This document shows positions 34,695 through 45,391 of a DNA stretch of 64,000 bases, piece by piece (position 1 is the stretch's first letter; each line of letters begins with the position of its first letter). Location of the stretch: contig NZ_CAJPVI010000004.1 in assembly GCF_905397435.1 (NCBI RefSeq), positions 124,001-188,000 of the forward strand. The letters are read 5' to 3'. This DNA is from Cupriavidus numazuensis. Its GTDB lineage: Bacteria > Pseudomonadota > Gammaproteobacteria > Burkholderiales > Burkholderiaceae. The notes beneath the pieces are model-generated. The model was not told where the DNA came from. It did not search any database and was given only the letters and a program-made list of their open reading frames with translations. Made by a program: the position numbers and the translations under genes.

Positions 34695-35018
34695 TTACAC
34701 CGGCATATTCATCATTTCCTGATACGCCTGCACCAGCCGGTTGCGCACCTGCACGCCCGTCTGGAACGACACATTGGCCTTCTGCAGTTCGATCATCACG
34801 TCATTGAGCGCCACGCCCGGCTTGCCGAGTTCGAAGGCTTCGGACAGTCCGTAGGCGCGTTCCTGCGTGGCATTGATGCGGCTCAGGCTGCGCTGCAGTT
34901 CGCCGGCGAAGCCGCCGGAGGCAGCCGGTGCGGCAGCCTGCGAACTGGTGCCGGCCGCGGTCTGGGCCAGGCCGCGCAGTTGCTGCAGCATGCCTTCGAT
35001 AGGAGAGAGCGTGGTCAT
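34695..35018 (-). CDS. fliE: Flagellar hook-basal body protein FliE
   Basis: This 107-residue basal body protein joins the MS ring to the rod. An Ala-rich N-terminal half is followed by the conserved C-terminal region SRINATQERAYGLSEAFELG and VALNDVMIELQKANVSFQTG, ending VRNRLVQAYQEMMNMPV. Normal length. It is transcribed away from fliFGHIJK; the 471-bp gap holds both promoters. Confidence 0.94.
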   Translation of the reverse strand: MTTLSPIEGMLQQLRGLAQTAAGTSSQAAAPAASGGFAGELQRSLSRINATQERAYGLSEAFELGKPGVALNDVMIELQKANVSFQTGVQVRNRLVQAYQEMMNMPV

Positions 35019-35489
35019 GAAGCGGGATTCCCTGCCGGCCCCGGTTCAATGCCCTGGTGCCGGATTTCGTGGTTAGACATCTCTTGGTTAGACACTAGGC
35101 AGCTGCACCAAACGTCGAAACGTGCTGCAAGATTCACATTGCAGTCGGATCGCGCGCGCTTGCCGCCCAATTTCAGCGGGCCAAGCGTACCTGCCGCCCG
35201 CCGCGCGCCATCAGCCGAAATCGGGAGGAAAACCCGGCCTATTCACCAGATTGTGGGCAAGCGCGTTGACCGATCATCGCTACCGTGCCGGAAAGGTGTG
35301 GGCTTTGCCTTGCGCTTCCCGTCCGGCGCGGTGTTCCAGAACAACCATCCCGGGAGTACGCGTGTTTTTTCAGCAGCCTGAAGTGAGCCGTGCCGTGAGC
35401 CGTGCCGATGTGAGGCGTGCCGACGTCCATGGCGGCCACCATCGCCAGAGCGATCGGGGCAACGGCCCGGCCGTGGCCGGAGCGCGCGC
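35019..35489. other. Divergent fliE / fliF control region with short repeats
   Basis: No gene. Two direct copies of TGGTTAGACA lie at 35070-35079 and 35085-35094 (15-bp period), 50-75 bp before fliE. Three copies of GTGAG(C/G)CGTGCC occur at 35383, 35395 and 35410, 70-105 bp before fliF. A short TTCAG/CTGAA hairpin precedes them. A TGG-N9-TTGC sequence at 35299-35313 has sigma-54-like spacing but a poor -24 element. Confidence 0.5.
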
Positions 35490-37196
35490 ATGACCGCGGC
35501 GATGTCCTTGCCCGGCCGCTCGGGTGAAATGCTCGACCGCCTCAAGGCCAATCCCAAGCTGCCGCTGATGCTCGGTGGCGCTGCGCTGGCGGCGGCCATC
35601 GCCGTCGGCGTGCTGTGGTCGCGTGCGCCGGACTACAAGGTGCTGTACAGCAATCTGTCCGAGCGCGACGGCGGCGCGGTGCTGCAGTCGCTGCAGCAGA
35701 TGAACGTGCCGTACAAGTTCGCCGAAGGCGGCGGCGCCGTGATGGTGCCGGCTGAAAAGGTCCATGAGACGCGCCTGCGCCTGGCTTCGCAAGGCCTGCC
35801 CAAGAGCGGGACCACGGGCCTGGAGCTGATGGACAACCAGAAGTTCGGCATCAGCCAGTTCGCCGAACAGGTCAATTACCAGCGCGGGCTCGAAGGCGAG
35901 CTCGCACGCTCGATCGAATCGATCGCCGCCGTGCAGTCGGCGCGCGTCCATCTGGCCATCCCCAAGCCGACGCTGTTCGTACGCGAGCGCCAGAAGCCCA
36001 CAGCATCGATCGTGTTGCAGCTTTACCCTGGCCGCGCCATCGATGAAGGCCAGGTCGCGGCGATCAGCCACCTGGTGTCGTCGAGCGTGCCGGAACTGAC
36101 GCCGAAGGCGATCTCCATCGTCGACCAGCACGGCAACCTGCTGTCGAACAGCGGCAACGAGCGCATGCTCGACGCGACCCAGCTCAAGTATGTGCAGGCG
36201 CTGGAGCAGAACTACCTGAAGCGCATCGAATCGATCCTGACGCCGATCGTCGGCAAGGACAATGTGCGCGCGCAGGTGACGGCCGACGTCGATTTCTCGA
36301 TCATCGAGCACACCGACGAAAGCTACAAGCCGAACCAGGACCCGACCCACGCGGCCATCCGCAGCCAGCAGACCAGCGAATCGAACCAGCAGGGCGCGAC
36401 GCCGCCGGGCGGCGTGCCCGGCGCGCTGTCCAACCAGCCGCCGGCAGCTGCCGCGGCACCGATCACCACGGCCCAGACGCCGCGTGCCGGCCAGGCACCG
36501 GGCCAGGCCGGCGCACCCGCGCAGCCCCAAGGCGCGCAGGCGGGCCAGGCGCAGGCCGCCACGAGCAACGCATCGACCGGCCCGAGCAGCAACCGCCGCG
36601 ACTCCACCGTCAACTACGAACTCGACCGCACCGTGCGCCACGTGCAGCAGGCGCCAGGTGGCGTGCGCCGCCTGTCCGTCGCGGTGGTGGTCAATTACCG
36701 GCAGCAGGCGGACGCCAAGGGCAAGATGGTGGCCCAGCCTCTGCCGGCAGCACTGCTGGCCCAGATCGAGAACCTGACCAAGGAAACCATGGGCTTCTCG
36801 GCCGACCGCGGCGACTCGATCAATGTCGTGAACAGCCCGTTCACGGTCGATCGCGAAGTCACGCCTGAACTGCCGTTGTGGAAACAACCTGAAATGATCG
36901 ACCTGGCCAAGACCGCCGCGGGCTATCTGCTGCTGGCGCTGCTGGCCCTGTTCGCGTGGTTCAAGATTGCGCGCCCGATCCTGCGCCGCTACACGACCCC
37001 GCCGCTGCCGGCGCCCGCGCCCGCCGACGAGGCCACGGCCGAACTGCTGCCGCCCGAGGAGCCGGCCAATCCGGAAGTCCTGCGGCTGGCCGCGAAGTAT
37101 GAAAGCGATCTCGCGCTGGTGCGCGACGCCGCGCAACGCGACCCCCGCCTGGTTGCCAGCGTAATCAAGAACTGGATTGGCAATGACCTCCGCTAA
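35490..37196 (+). CDS. fliF: Flagellar MS-ring protein FliF
   Basis: This 568-residue protein has an N-terminal membrane segment ([20 protein letters not shown]) and a YscJ-type ring domain ([60 protein letters not shown]). A second ring region and a Gln/Ala/Pro-rich insertion at about 300-375 follow. The second membrane segment is [17 protein letters not shown], and a cytoplasmic tail binds FliG. First gene of the fliFGHIJK operon; the fliG start lies inside its end. Confidence 0.95.
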   Translation: MTAAMSLPGRSGEMLDRLKANPKLPLMLGGAALAAAIAVGVLWSRAPDYKVLYSNLSERDGGAVLQSLQQMNVPYKFAEGGGAVMVPAEKVHETRLRLASQGLPKSGTTGLELMDNQKFGISQFAEQVNYQRGLEGELARSIESIAAVQSARVHLAIPKPTLFVRERQKPTASIVLQLYPGRAIDEGQVAAISHLVSSSVPELTPKAISIVDQHGNLLSNSGNERMLDATQLKYVQALEQNYLKRIESILTPIVGKDNVRAQVTADVDFSIIEHTDESYKPNQDPTHAAIRSQQTSESNQQGATPPGGVPGALSNQPPAAAAAPITTAQTPRAGQAPGQAGAPAQPQGAQAGQAQAATSNASTGPSSNRRDSTVNYELDRTVRHVQQAPGGVRRLSVAVVVNYRQQADAKGKMVAQPLPAALLAQIENLTKETMGFSADRGDSINVVNSPFTVDREVTPELPLWKQPEMIDLAKTAAGYLLLALLALFAWFKIARPILRRYTTPPLPAPAPADEATAELLPPEEPANPEVLRLAAKYESDLALVRDAAQRDPRLVASVIKNWIGNDLR

Positions 37197-38196
37197 AGCC
37201 GCCTCTACCACTACCGGCCTGCAGAAGAGCGCCATCCTGATGATGGCGATCGGCGAGGATGCCGCCGCCGAAGTGTTCAAGCACCTGTCCCAGCGCGAAG
37301 TGCAGGAGCTGGGTTCGGCGATGGCCGAGCTTCGCTCCGTGACGCGCGAGGAAATGGCCGACGTGCTGGGCGAATTCCGCGGCGAGACCGAGCAATACCT
37401 GGCACTGAACGTCGATTCGAGCTCGTTCATCCGTAGCGTGCTGAACAAGGCGCTCGGCGAAGAGCGCGCCCAGTCGGTGATCGAGGACATCCTGGAATCG
37501 CGCGATCCGGGCAGCGGCATCGATTCGCTGAACTGGATGGACGCGACCTCCATTGCCGAACTGATCCGCGACGAACACCCGCAGATCATCGCCACGATCC
37601 TGATCCACCTGGACCGCCAGAAGTCGTCCGAGGTGCTGGCGCTGTTCACGGACCGCCTGCGCAACGACGTGATCCTGCGTATCGCCACGTTCGGCGGCGT
37701 GCAGCCGGGCGCGCTGCAGGAGCTGACCGATGTGCTGACGAAGCTGCTGTCGGGCCAGAGCCTGAAGCGCAGCCGCATGGGCGGCGTACGCACGGCGGCC
37801 GAGATCATCAACCTGATGAGCACCGCGCACGAAGAAGCCGTCATCGACGGCGTGCGCCTGCACGACGGCGACCTCGCGCAGAAGATCATCGACGAGATGT
37901 TCCTGTTCGAGAACCTCATGGAAGTCGACGATCGCGGCATCCAGCGCGTGCTCAAGGAAATCGCCACCGAATCGCTCATCGTCGCGCTCAAGGGCGCGCC
38001 AGCGGAACTGCGCGACAAGTTCATCCGCAACATGTCCACGCGCGCCGGCGAAATGCTGCGCGAGGACCTGGAAGCGCTGGGCCCGGTGCGCGTGTCGCAG
38101 GTCGAGGCCGAGCAGAAGGCCATCCTGCAGGTGGTAAGACGCCTGGCCGATGCCGGCGAAGTCCAGATTGGCGGAGGAGACGATGCCTATGTCTGA
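37183..38196 (+). CDS. fliG: Flagellar motor switch protein FliG
   Basis: This 337-residue rotor protein has an N-terminal FliF-binding domain ([20 protein letters not shown]), a middle domain with the EHPQ motif in [17 protein letters not shown], and the C-terminal domain. The torque helix there is [20 protein letters not shown], followed by [17 protein letters not shown]. The charged residues used for stator contact are present. The ATG at 37183 overlaps fliF by 14 bp; a TTG two codons upstream is less likely. Confidence 0.96.
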   Translation: MTSAKAASTTTGLQKSAILMMAIGEDAAAEVFKHLSQREVQELGSAMAELRSVTREEMADVLGEFRGETEQYLALNVDSSSFIRSVLNKALGEERAQSVIEDILESRDPGSGIDSLNWMDATSIAELIRDEHPQIIATILIHLDRQKSSEVLALFTDRLRNDVILRIATFGGVQPGALQELTDVLTKLLSGQSLKRSRMGGVRTAAEIINLMSTAHEEAVIDGVRLHDGDLAQKIIDEMFLFENLMEVDDRGIQRVLKEIATESLIVALKGAPAELRDKFIRNMSTRAGEMLREDLEALGPVRVSQVEAEQKAILQVVRRLADAGEVQIGGGDDAYV

Positions 38197-38956
38197 GCGC
38201 GGCTTTGCCGCACGTCTCGCCCTGGGCGAGAACCCGGCCGGCGGCGATGCCGGCGGCTTTGCCCCGTTCGAGCCGCCGCGCCGCACGCGCGGCGCCGGCT
38301 GGCAGCGCTGGCAGATGGGTTCGCTGGACCCGCGCGCCGCGCTGCAAGAGATCGTGCAGGAGGCTCCGTCCGAACCGGCGCCGCCCCCAATCGACTTCGC
38401 GGCGCTCGACGCTATGCGCGAAGGCGCGCGCAAGGAAGGCTACGCCCAAGGCTATACCCAGGGCCAGACCCAGGGCTACGGCGACGGCCACCGCGAAGGC
38501 TATGCGCGCGGGCTCGAAGCCGCGCGCAGCGAAGCCACGCGCCTGCAGGGCCTGGCCGCGAACTTCCGCAAGGCATTGGAAGGTGTCGATCAGGAAGTGT
38601 CCGAGGCGCTGGTTTCGCTCGCGCTCGATGTCGCGCGCCAGCTCGTGCGCACGAAAGTGGAAGAAGACCCCGAAGTCCTGCTTCCCGCCGTACGTGAACT
38701 GCTGACCAGCGAACCGGCGTTGTCCGGCTCGCCGTGCCTGTTGCTCCATCCCGAAGACGTCGGGCTGGTCGAAGCGCACATGCAGGGTGAGCTCGAAGCC
38801 GCTGGCTGGACCCTGCGCGCCGACCCGGCCGTCACGCGCGGCGGCTGCATCGCCAGCGCAACCAGCGGCGAACGCGACGCCCGGCTGGAAACCCGCTGGG
38901 CACGCGTGGCGAAGGCCCTGGGCCGCGATGATCCGTGGGAGCCGCAGCATGACTGA
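38183..38956 (+). CDS. fliH: Flagellar export ATPase regulator FliH
   Basis: This 257-residue protein holds FliI inactive and links it to the C ring. It has a Pro-rich N-terminus with Trp-containing FliN-binding-like part ([11 protein letters not shown]). A Gly-rich repeat stalk of GxxxG type follows ([19 protein letters not shown]), which is the classic FliH feature. The C-terminal domain [18 protein letters not shown] ends it. It overlaps fliG by 14 bp; GGAGGAG lies before the ATG. Confidence 0.93.
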   Translation: MPMSERGFAARLALGENPAGGDAGGFAPFEPPRRTRGAGWQRWQMGSLDPRAALQEIVQEAPSEPAPPPIDFAALDAMREGARKEGYAQGYTQGQTQGYGDGHREGYARGLEAARSEATRLQGLAANFRKALEGVDQEVSEALVSLALDVARQLVRTKVEEDPEVLLPAVRELLTSEPALSGSPCLLLHPEDVGLVEAHMQGELEAAGWTLRADPAVTRGGCIASATSGERDARLETRWARVAKALGRDDPWEPQHD

Positions 38957-40415
38957 CGCTACGACGGAAGCCCGGACCGAGGTGCCCCAACTGCCGCCTG
39001 TGCCCCACGCGGAGCACTGGCGCCATGCCCTGAACAAGGCCTCGGCCGGCATCTCCGGCCTCGACAGCAAGCGCAGCTGCGGGCGTCTCACGCGCGCGGC
39101 TGGCCTGGTGCTGGAAGCCGTTGGCCTGCGACTGCCCGTGGGCAGCGACTGCCTGATCGAACTGCCCGCAGGTCAGTTCAGCTCGAATCCCGGCGGCCCG
39201 CGCACTGCCGAAGCTGAAGTCGTCGGCTTCGGTGCCGACCGCCTGTACCTGATGCCGCAGTCCGACGTGGTCGGCCTGCTGCCCGGCGCGCGCGTCTATC
39301 CGCTCGAGCCGTCGCCGCAGCCGGAAGGCGCCAGCTCGCCGCGCGAGCCCGGCTCCAAGCGCCTGCCCGTCGGTGAAGGCATGCTCGGCCGCGTGGTCGA
39401 TGCCGCCGGCCGTCCGCTCGACGGCCTCGGACCGATCCGCGCCGCGCAGGAAGTCCCGCTGTCCGCCGAACAGATCAACCCGCTGATGCGCGCGCCGATC
39501 CAGACGGTGCTCGACACCGGCGTGCGCGCGATCAACGGCATGCTGACCGTGGGACGCGGCCAGCGCATGGGCCTGTTCGCGGGCTCCGGCGTAGGCAAGA
39601 GCGTGCTGCTCGGCATGATGGCGCGCTACACCAGCGCGGACGTGATCGTGGTCGGCCTGATCGGCGAACGCGGCCGCGAGGTGAAGGAATTCATCGAACA
39701 CATCCTCGGCCCGGAAGGCCGCGCACGCTCCGTCGTGGTGGCGGCCCCGGCCGACTGCTCGCCGCTGCTGCGCATGCAGGGCGCCGCGTACTCGACGCGT
39801 TTGGCCGAGTACTTCCGTGACCAGGGCAAGCATGTGCTGCTGATCATGGATTCGCTGACGCGTTACGCCATGGCCCAGCGCGAGATCGCGCTGGCGATCG
39901 GCGAGCCGCCAGCCACCAAGGGCTATCCGCCTTCGGTGTTTGCCAAGCTGCCGACGCTGGTCGAGCGCACCGGCAACGGTCCGGAAGGCGGCGGCTCCAT
40001 CACGGCCTTCTACACCGTGCTGACCGAGGGCGATGACCAGCAGGACCCGATCGCCGACTCGGCGCGCGCGATCCTGGACGGCCACGTGGTGCTTTCGCGC
40101 AGCCTGGCCGAGGCCGGCCACTATCCGGCCATCGACGTGGAAGCGTCGATCAGCCGCGCGATGACCGCGCTGATCTCGCCCGAGCAGTTCGGCTCGGTGC
40201 GCCGCTTCAAGCAGCTGATGTCGCGCTACCAGCGTAATCGCGACCTGATCAGCGTGGGCGCCTATGTGCCCGGCAACGATCCGGAGCTGGATCTGGCGAT
40301 CCGGCTCCATCCCCGGATGGAAGCCTTCCTGCAGCAGGACATCCACGAACGCGCCGGATACCACGACGCGGTCGGGCAGCTGCATAGCCTCTTCGACAGG
40401 AGCGAATATGGCTAA
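38949..40415 (+). CDS. fliI: Flagellum-specific export ATPase FliI
   Basis: This 488-residue ATPase is related to the F1 beta subunit. Walker A AGSGVGKS lies at 211-218, the Walker B Asp is in [18 protein letters not shown], and the catalytic Glu is in [13 protein letters not shown]. The C-terminal region [14 protein letters not shown] is conserved. It energises export of rod, hook and filament subunits. The start at 38949 overlaps fliH by 8 bp; upstream in-frame codons to 38787 lie within fliH and are not FliI-like. Confidence 0.95.
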   Translation: MTDATTEARTEVPQLPPVPHAEHWRHALNKASAGISGLDSKRSCGRLTRAAGLVLEAVGLRLPVGSDCLIELPAGQFSSNPGGPRTAEAEVVGFGADRLYLMPQSDVVGLLPGARVYPLEPSPQPEGASSPREPGSKRLPVGEGMLGRVVDAAGRPLDGLGPIRAAQEVPLSAEQINPLMRAPIQTVLDTGVRAINGMLTVGRGQRMGLFAGSGVGKSVLLGMMARYTSADVIVVGLIGERGREVKEFIEHILGPEGRARSVVVAAPADCSPLLRMQGAAYSTRLAEYFRDQGKHVLLIMDSLTRYAMAQREIALAIGEPPATKGYPPSVFAKLPTLVERTGNGPEGGGSITAFYTVLTEGDDQQDPIADSARAILDGHVVLSRSLAEAGHYPAIDVEASISRAMTALISPEQFGSVRRFKQLMSRYQRNRDLISVGAYVPGNDPELDLAIRLHPRMEAFLQQDIHERAGYHDAVGQLHSLFDRSEYG

Positions 40416-40860
40416 ACCGAATGCACTGCATACCCTGGCCGAACTGGCCCAGAACGACACCGAGGCCGCTGCGCGCGAACTGGGCCGGCTGCAGGGGCTG
40501 CGCACGCAAGCCGAGAACCAGCTCAACCAGCTCACGCAATATCGCCACGAATACCGCGAGCGCATGCAGGCAGTGGCCGCGGAAGGCATGACGTCGGGGC
40601 GCTGGCACGACTTCTCGCGCTTCCTCGATTCGCTTGACCACGCCATCCGCCAGCAGACCACCGCGCTGGAAAAGGCCGAAGCCGACCTGCTGGCCGGGCG
40701 CAGCCGCTGGCAGAACAACAAGCGCCGCGTGAACTCGTTCGACACGCTGATCGCACGCGCCGACGCCCGCGAGGAAAAAGTCGCCGCGCGCCGCGAGCAG
40801 CGCACCAACGACGAATACGCCGCACGACTGGCCCGTGACAACGCCAGCCGACTCAACTGA
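40408..40860 (+). CDS. fliJ: Flagellar export protein FliJ
   Basis: This 150-residue coiled-coil protein ([60 protein letters not shown]) resembles the F1 gamma subunit. It inserts into the FliI hexamer and cycles chaperones. It overlaps fliI by 8 bp, with AGGAG before the ATG. Confidence 0.93.
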   Translation: MAKPNALHTLAELAQNDTEAAARELGRLQGLRTQAENQLNQLTQYRHEYRERMQAVAAEGMTSGRWHDFSRFLDSLDHAIRQQTTALEKAEADLLAGRSRWQNNKRRVNSFDTLIARADAREEKVAARREQRTNDEYAARLARDNASRLN

Positions 40861-40883
40861 GCCCAAGGGACAAGCAGCCACCC

Positions 40884-42353
40884 ATGATCGATATCAGCCA
40901 GATCGTCAGCAACGCCACCCCCAAGGCAGACCCGGCCAGCCGCGCGGCGGCAGACGCCGGCAACAACGCCTTTAGCGGTGCGCTATCGCGCGCGAAGGAC
41001 AACAGCCAGCCCGCGCCGAGCCAGGATTCCCGTACCAGCACCCAGCCTGCAAAGGATGCGCCTGCGAAGACCACTCGCGACAACAACACCGCGAAGGCGC
41101 CAGACGCCAAGGACACGCCGCGCGCGGCCGCAGGCAAGACCGGCGCGCAGCCGGGCCGCCGCAAGGACCGCGACGACGAAGAGGATGCCAGCGCGCAGAC
41201 GGCCGATGCCGGCGCCGCTGCCGCTGCACTGGCCGCGCTGCTGCCGACCACGCCCGCCCCTGTCGCGACCGACAGCGCACCGGCCACTGCCGCAGGCAAT
41301 GCTTCGGTTGCGGCCGCCAGTACCACGGCGGCGTCGGGACTCGCGGCACTGCAGACGCCTGCTGTCGCACCGGCCGATACCGCAGGTGCCGCCACTACCA
41401 CGCTCGCTGACCTGAATATCGACGCGGTCGACACACAGGCCGCCCAGGCACAGGTGCAGGTGGCCACTGCGGCCAAACCCGCGCCAACTGCCGCTGACAC
41501 CCTTGCCAACATCCTGTCGCAACGCGCGGTGCTGGCAGACGCTTCGGCAAAGCCTGCCACGACCGACGCCGTCCAGACGGCCGCCGCGCCGAATGCTCCG
41601 CTGAACGCGGCGGCTGATACGCGGCAGGGCCACGCCGGCCAGTTCGCCGACGGCCAGGGCCAGCCGGGCGCCGGTCAACCACAGCACATGGCACTGCAGC
41701 GCGCCGACAGCACCGCCCAGGACAGCAAGCCCGTCGCAGCCCCGTTCGCGCAACAAGCCCAGGCTGCCACCCGGACGGCCGATGCCTCAGTGGCCACGCA
41801 GAACGATAGCGCCGCACCGGCGATTGCCGCGGCGCTGGCCAACCAGTCGCCGTCCGCCGCGCCGGCCGCCGTTGCCGCGGCTGCGCGCCCCGTGGTGGCG
41901 CCGCCGCTGAACGACACGCAGTGGCCGCAGGCGCTGGGCCAGCAGATGATCCGCCTCACGGGGCAAGGCAGCCAGAGCGCCGAACTGCAGCTGAACCCGC
42001 CCAACCTGGGTCCGCTGAAGGTGGTGCTCAACATCGTCAACGACCAGGCCCAGGCGCAATTCGTTTCGCCGCACCAGGCCGTGCGCGCCGCGGTGGAAGC
42101 CGCAATTCCCCACCTGCGCACCGCGCTGTCGGAAAACGGCATCCAGCTCGGCCAGACATCGGTCGGCGCAGACAGCTTTGCGGGCCAGACTGGCAACGGC
42201 CAGCAGCAGCAACAGCAGCAGGCCGGCAACAGCCGTGGCCATTCGGGCTTCGGCACGAACCTGGCCACCGCCGAGTCCGCGTCCGCCCCCGCCGCTGCGG
42301 CGGCCCGTCCGGCACGTGTACTGGCGCAGGGAGAGGTCGATACCTTTGCCTGA
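40884..42353 (+). CDS. fliK: Flagellar hook-length control protein FliK
   Basis: This 489-residue molecular ruler is secreted during hook growth. The first 330 residues are Ala/Thr/Asp-rich and low complexity. The conserved C-terminal domain includes WPQALGQQMIRLTGQG, SAELQLNPPNLGPLKVVLNI and AVEAAIPHLRTALSENGIQL. A Gln-rich stretch follows. It ends the fliFGHIJK operon, just before a terminator. A second FliK-like protein is encoded at 33000-34322. Confidence 0.94.
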   Translation: MIDISQIVSNATPKADPASRAAADAGNNAFSGALSRAKDNSQPAPSQDSRTSTQPAKDAPAKTTRDNNTAKAPDAKDTPRAAAGKTGAQPGRRKDRDDEEDASAQTADAGAAAAALAALLPTTPAPVATDSAPATAAGNASVAAASTTAASGLAALQTPAVAPADTAGAATTTLADLNIDAVDTQAAQAQVQVATAAKPAPTAADTLANILSQRAVLADASAKPATTDAVQTAAAPNAPLNAAADTRQGHAGQFADGQGQPGAGQPQHMALQRADSTAQDSKPVAAPFAQQAQAATRTADASVATQNDSAAPAIAAALANQSPSAAPAAVAAAARPVVAPPLNDTQWPQALGQQMIRLTGQGSQSAELQLNPPNLGPLKVVLNIVNDQAQAQFVSPHQAVRAAVEAAIPHLRTALSENGIQLGQTSVGADSFAGQTGNGQQQQQQQAGNSRGHSGFGTNLATAESASAPAAAAARPARVLAQGEVDTFA

Positions 42354-42383
42354 CCGGGAAGCGCCGCAAGCGCTTCCAACATG

Positions 42384-42412
42384 ACAAAGGCCGCCTCACG
42401 GGCGGCCTTTGT
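42384..42412. terminator. Terminator after fliK
   Basis: A perfect 12-bp stem ACAAAGGCCGCC / GGCGGCCTTTGT with a TCACG loop, followed by CGTTT on the plus strand. It is also placed to end the small minus-strand gene to its right. Confidence 0.85.
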
Positions 42413-42433
42413 CGTTTGCGGGTCGCTGCCGGC

Positions 42434-42568
42434 TCAGGGCTGGAAGATGTCCAGGCCCGCCAGCGCCACTACTCCGCTCAGCGCGATCATCGCCGGCGAA
42501 TCCCGGCCGAAGATCAACACGGCGGCGGCAAGCCAGGCGACAAGACTGAAGGCGAGAAAGCGTTTCAT
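42434..42568 (-). CDS. 44-residue single-span membrane protein
   Basis: This minus-strand frame begins MKRFLAFSLVAWLAAAVLIF, then GRDSPAMIALSGVVALAGLD, and ends IFQP. It has two hydrophobic stretches separated by a charged GRD turn. It is short enough to be missed by length cut-offs. Support comes from its hydrophobic pattern, the shared terminator at its end, and a TATACT sequence about 75 bp upstream (GGTTTATACTCACC on the minus strand). No clear ribosome site. Function unknown. Confidence 0.6.
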   Translation of the reverse strand: MKRFLAFSLVAWLAAAVLIFGRDSPAMIALSGVVALAGLDIFQP

Positions 42569-42794
42569 GATGCAGCGGGTAGAACTGGCCCGATCGAGCC
42601 GGCGCCATGCCATGCAAGCGGGAATTCGGGAAGGTGGAAGGTGAGTATAAACCCTGATTCACCCGATCGATGACCTACGGATGCAGCCCATCCCAATGTG
42701 CGGAATACGGCGCCACACTGCTGCCGGCGCGGCCCGTCGGCCGGAGCGATAATGCGCGCATGATGCCTTGCCCTCCGCTCTGCGCCCCTGTGCC

Positions 42795-43466
42795 ATGACG
42801 TTCGACCTCTTTGACAATCTCGACACGCAGGATGACGGGTACGCCGCTGGCAGTGCGCCCGAGCCGCTCGCGGACGGTGCTGTCGTGCTGCGTGGCTTTG
42901 CGCGCACGCAGGCGTCGCTATTGCTAGACGAGATCGAAGGCATCGCCGCGCACGCGCCCTGGCGCCACATGATCACACCGGGCGGCTTGCGCATGTCCGT
43001 GGCCATGACCAACTGCGGCCAGGCCGGCTGGGTCTCCGACAGGACGGGCTACCGCTATGACCCATGCGATCCGCTCGACGGCGAGCCATGGCCGGCCATG
43101 CCCGCGGCATTCCTCGACCTGGCCACGCGTGCCGCGGACGAGGCGGGCTTTGCCGGCTTTGCGCCGGATGCCTGCCTGATCAACCGGTATGAGCCGGGCA
43201 CCCGGCTTTCCTTGCACCAGGACCGCGACGAGCGCGATCTTCGCGCCCCGATCGTATCGGTATCGCTAGGCCTGCCGGCTGTGTTCCTGTTCGGCGGCTT
43301 GCGGCGCGCCGACCGGCCGGCGCGCATACGGCTCGCCCATGGCGACGTGGTGGTATGGGGCGGCCCCTCGCGCCTGGCCTTCCATGGCGTGGCGCCGCTG
43401 GCCGATGGCGACCACCCGCTGCTCGGACAGAAACGGATCAACCTGACCTTCCGCAGGGCGCGGTAG
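42795..43466 (+). CDS. alkB: Alkylated DNA repair dioxygenase AlkB
   Basis: This 223-residue Fe(II)/2-oxoglutarate dioxygenase removes methyl groups from 1-methyladenine and 3-methylcytosine. Iron ligands are H141 and D143 in SLHQDRDE and H197 in AFHGVAP. 2OG-binding arginines lie in KRINLTFRR. The nucleotide-recognition lid includes GWVSDRTGYRYDP. Length matches E. coli AlkB (216). The ATG at 42795 gives the expected FDLF opening. Confidence 0.94.
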   Translation: MTFDLFDNLDTQDDGYAAGSAPEPLADGAVVLRGFARTQASLLLDEIEGIAAHAPWRHMITPGGLRMSVAMTNCGQAGWVSDRTGYRYDPCDPLDGEPWPAMPAAFLDLATRAADEAGFAGFAPDACLINRYEPGTRLSLHQDRDERDLRAPIVSVSLGLPAVFLFGGLRRADRPARIRLAHGDVVVWGGPSRLAFHGVAPLADGDHPLLGQKRINLTFRRAR

Positions 43467-43487
43467 CCGCTGCGGCAAAGCGTCCGG

Positions 43488-44553
43488 TCAGGGTACCGAG
43501 GCAGCCACCGTAGTGAACGACCAGCTTGTGCTCAGCGGCGTGCCGGCACGCGCGCCGGCGAAGCTTACCGTATAGGTGGCGCCAGACTTCAGCGGCGCGA
43601 GCGGCAGCAGGAATACCGCGTTGCGCCGCAGGTACTGGCCGTTCGGATCGGCCACGGCCGACGCCATCGAGCCTGGTTTCGCGGCCTCCGACACCAACGC
43701 GCGCGTGGGCACTTCGGCGCCGGTGCCGTCGAACAGACGGAAGCTCGACACGGTCAGCACTTCGCCGTTGGCACCATTCACGTACACCATCAGGGGGCGG
43801 CCCGGCGCGGAAAGGTCCGGCGCCGGGTTCGGCAGTTCTCCACTGGCGTTGAACCCGGGCTGCACAGCCACCTCGCCCGCGCGCGGTACCGTCACGATTG
43901 TATTCGTAGCGATCTGCTGGCCGCCGGCATAAGGGGGGCTGTTGGCCTGCGGCCCGGGCGGCACCGCCGTACTCGTGCCGAACATCAACACGCACGTGCT
44001 GAACCAGCCGTTACGCGCAGGCACAAAGCCCACGCCCACGGACTCGGCATTGTCGATCACACCCTGCAGGTGATAGACCGTGGTGTACCACTGGTCGAAA
44101 CAGCCGCGGGCGTCGGCGGCGACGTCGACGCCCGCGCCCTGTGCGGCCGCCACCTCGCCGATCCATTCGATATCGGGAGCACCGGCCTTGCGCGCGCGCG
44201 CCAGCGGCGTGTCGGCGTAGTAGCCCGCATTGGCCGGGTCCTCGTCATGGCTGACGACGCGGTTGGACTGCAGGTATTCCGCGTGCGCCTGCGCGGCCGC
44301 GTCAAGCGCTGCGTTCTGCGCGAGCAGGCCAACGCCGAGCGCGCCGCGCAGGTCGTTGAGCGCCTGGAACATGGCGAGCCGGCCCGAGCCGGCGTCATAG
44401 GTCGGTGCGGGCACGCTGGTTTGGAGCGCACGTGCAGTCGGTGCCCTGGGGCGTCGACTGGGTCCTGGACGGGCTGTCTCCGCTGCCGCCACCGCCGCCG
44501 CAGGCGGTCAGCGCGACGGGCAGCAGTGCCGCGAAAAGGCGTTTCCTGATCAT
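43488..44553 (-). pseudogene. CAP/SCP-domain lipoprotein gene with a frameshift near its N-terminus
   Basis: The main frame (43488-44492) encodes a CAP domain (FQALNDLRGALGVGLLAQN, AAQAHAEYLQSNRVVSHDED, WYTTVYHLQGVIDNAESVGV) and a C-terminal beta-sandwich-like region. Its in-frame start has no export signal. In another frame, starting at ATG 44553, lies a perfect lipoprotein signal MIRKRLFAALLPVALTACGG, continuing to CTCAPNQ before a stop at 44395. Removing one base in the CGCTGGTTT region (about 44414-44422) joins the signal to SVPAPTYDAG. It is a true mutation or a sequence error. Confidence 0.75.
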
Positions 44554-44797
44554 TCGGTATGAGGAGCTGCGGATATGGAGCGCCCATGGTAGCGACGGCC
44601 CTGTTCGGTCAGTCCGGCGAACAGCGCCCGCGCTGCAGCCGAATTCCGCGGATGGCGTCGAAGGAGTGCAGCGTCGTTGGCGCAGCCCCGGCACCGCAGC
44701 CACGCAGGCCGCACATCGTCCATTGGCGCATGCCGGCGCGTCTTCTACAGTCAATGAACATCAAACAGGGAAACATCTGGGAACAGGAGGCCACACC

Positions 44798-45286
44798 ATG
44801 CATCTCGAAGGTTCGTGCCATTGCGGCGCCGTGCAGTTCTCGCTGGAGTCGGACTCGCCGTATCCGTTCATGCATTGCCACTGCTCGATCTGCCGCAAGA
44901 CCGCCGGCAGCGGCGGCTACGCCATCAATCTGGGCGGCGATGCCTCGACGCTGCGCGTACGCGGCAAGAAGCACCTGGGCATCTACCACGCCGTCATGCG
45001 CGAGCCCGGCAAGCGCGCCACGCGTTCCCCGGCGCAACGGCATTTCTGCCTCAAGTGCGGCAGCGCGCTGTGGCTGTTCGATCCGCGCTGGCCGCACCTG
45101 GTCCATCCGCACGCATCGGCAATCGATACCCCGCTGCCCAAACCGCCCGATGTGGTCGAGGCCGGGGTCGATTTCGCCCCCGAGTGGGTGGATGTACCGC
45201 GTGGCAAGGGCCACGTGCGTTGCGGCACCTGGCCGGAGGAGTCGCTGCAGGAATGGCATCGCCGGCATGGCCTGCTGAAGGGGTGA
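44798..45286 (+). CDS. GFA family (glutathione-dependent formaldehyde-activating-like) zinc protein
   Basis: This 162-residue protein has the GFA zinc sites: CHCG at 7-10, CHCSICRK at about 29-36, and CLKCGS near residue 90, plus WLFDPRWPHLVHPHASAID. Members spontaneously or enzymatically join thiols and aldehydes or act as dehalogenases; most are unassigned. CAGGAGG precedes the ATG. Monocistronic by spacing. Confidence 0.9.
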   Translation: MHLEGSCHCGAVQFSLESDSPYPFMHCHCSICRKTAGSGGYAINLGGDASTLRVRGKKHLGIYHAVMREPGKRATRSPAQRHFCLKCGSALWLFDPRWPHLVHPHASAIDTPLPKPPDVVEAGVDFAPEWVDVPRGKGHVRCGTWPEESLQEWHRRHGLLKG

Positions 45287-45391
45287 TCGTCGAGGAGGGC
45301 CGGCTTCGGGTGCCGGGACGGTCGCGTATGATGTCTCCCGCATCCGCCCCACCTCCGTCCCGCCTCCATCCGTTCTCTCGCCGTGCCCGCA

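Noticed and set aside
35299..35313. Sigma-54-like TGG-N9-TTGC before fliF
   Set aside because: Spacing fits but the -24 element TGGGCT matches poorly, and single chance matches are expected in this length.
35370..38123. 917-codon minus-strand frame opposite fliF and fliG
   Set aside because: It is a high-G+C shadow: residue content is Arg/Gly/Leu noise and the opposite strand carries clear flagellar proteins.
38832..40856. 674-codon minus-strand frame opposite fliI/fliJ
   Set aside because: Shadow of strongly supported export genes; composition typical of antisense frames.
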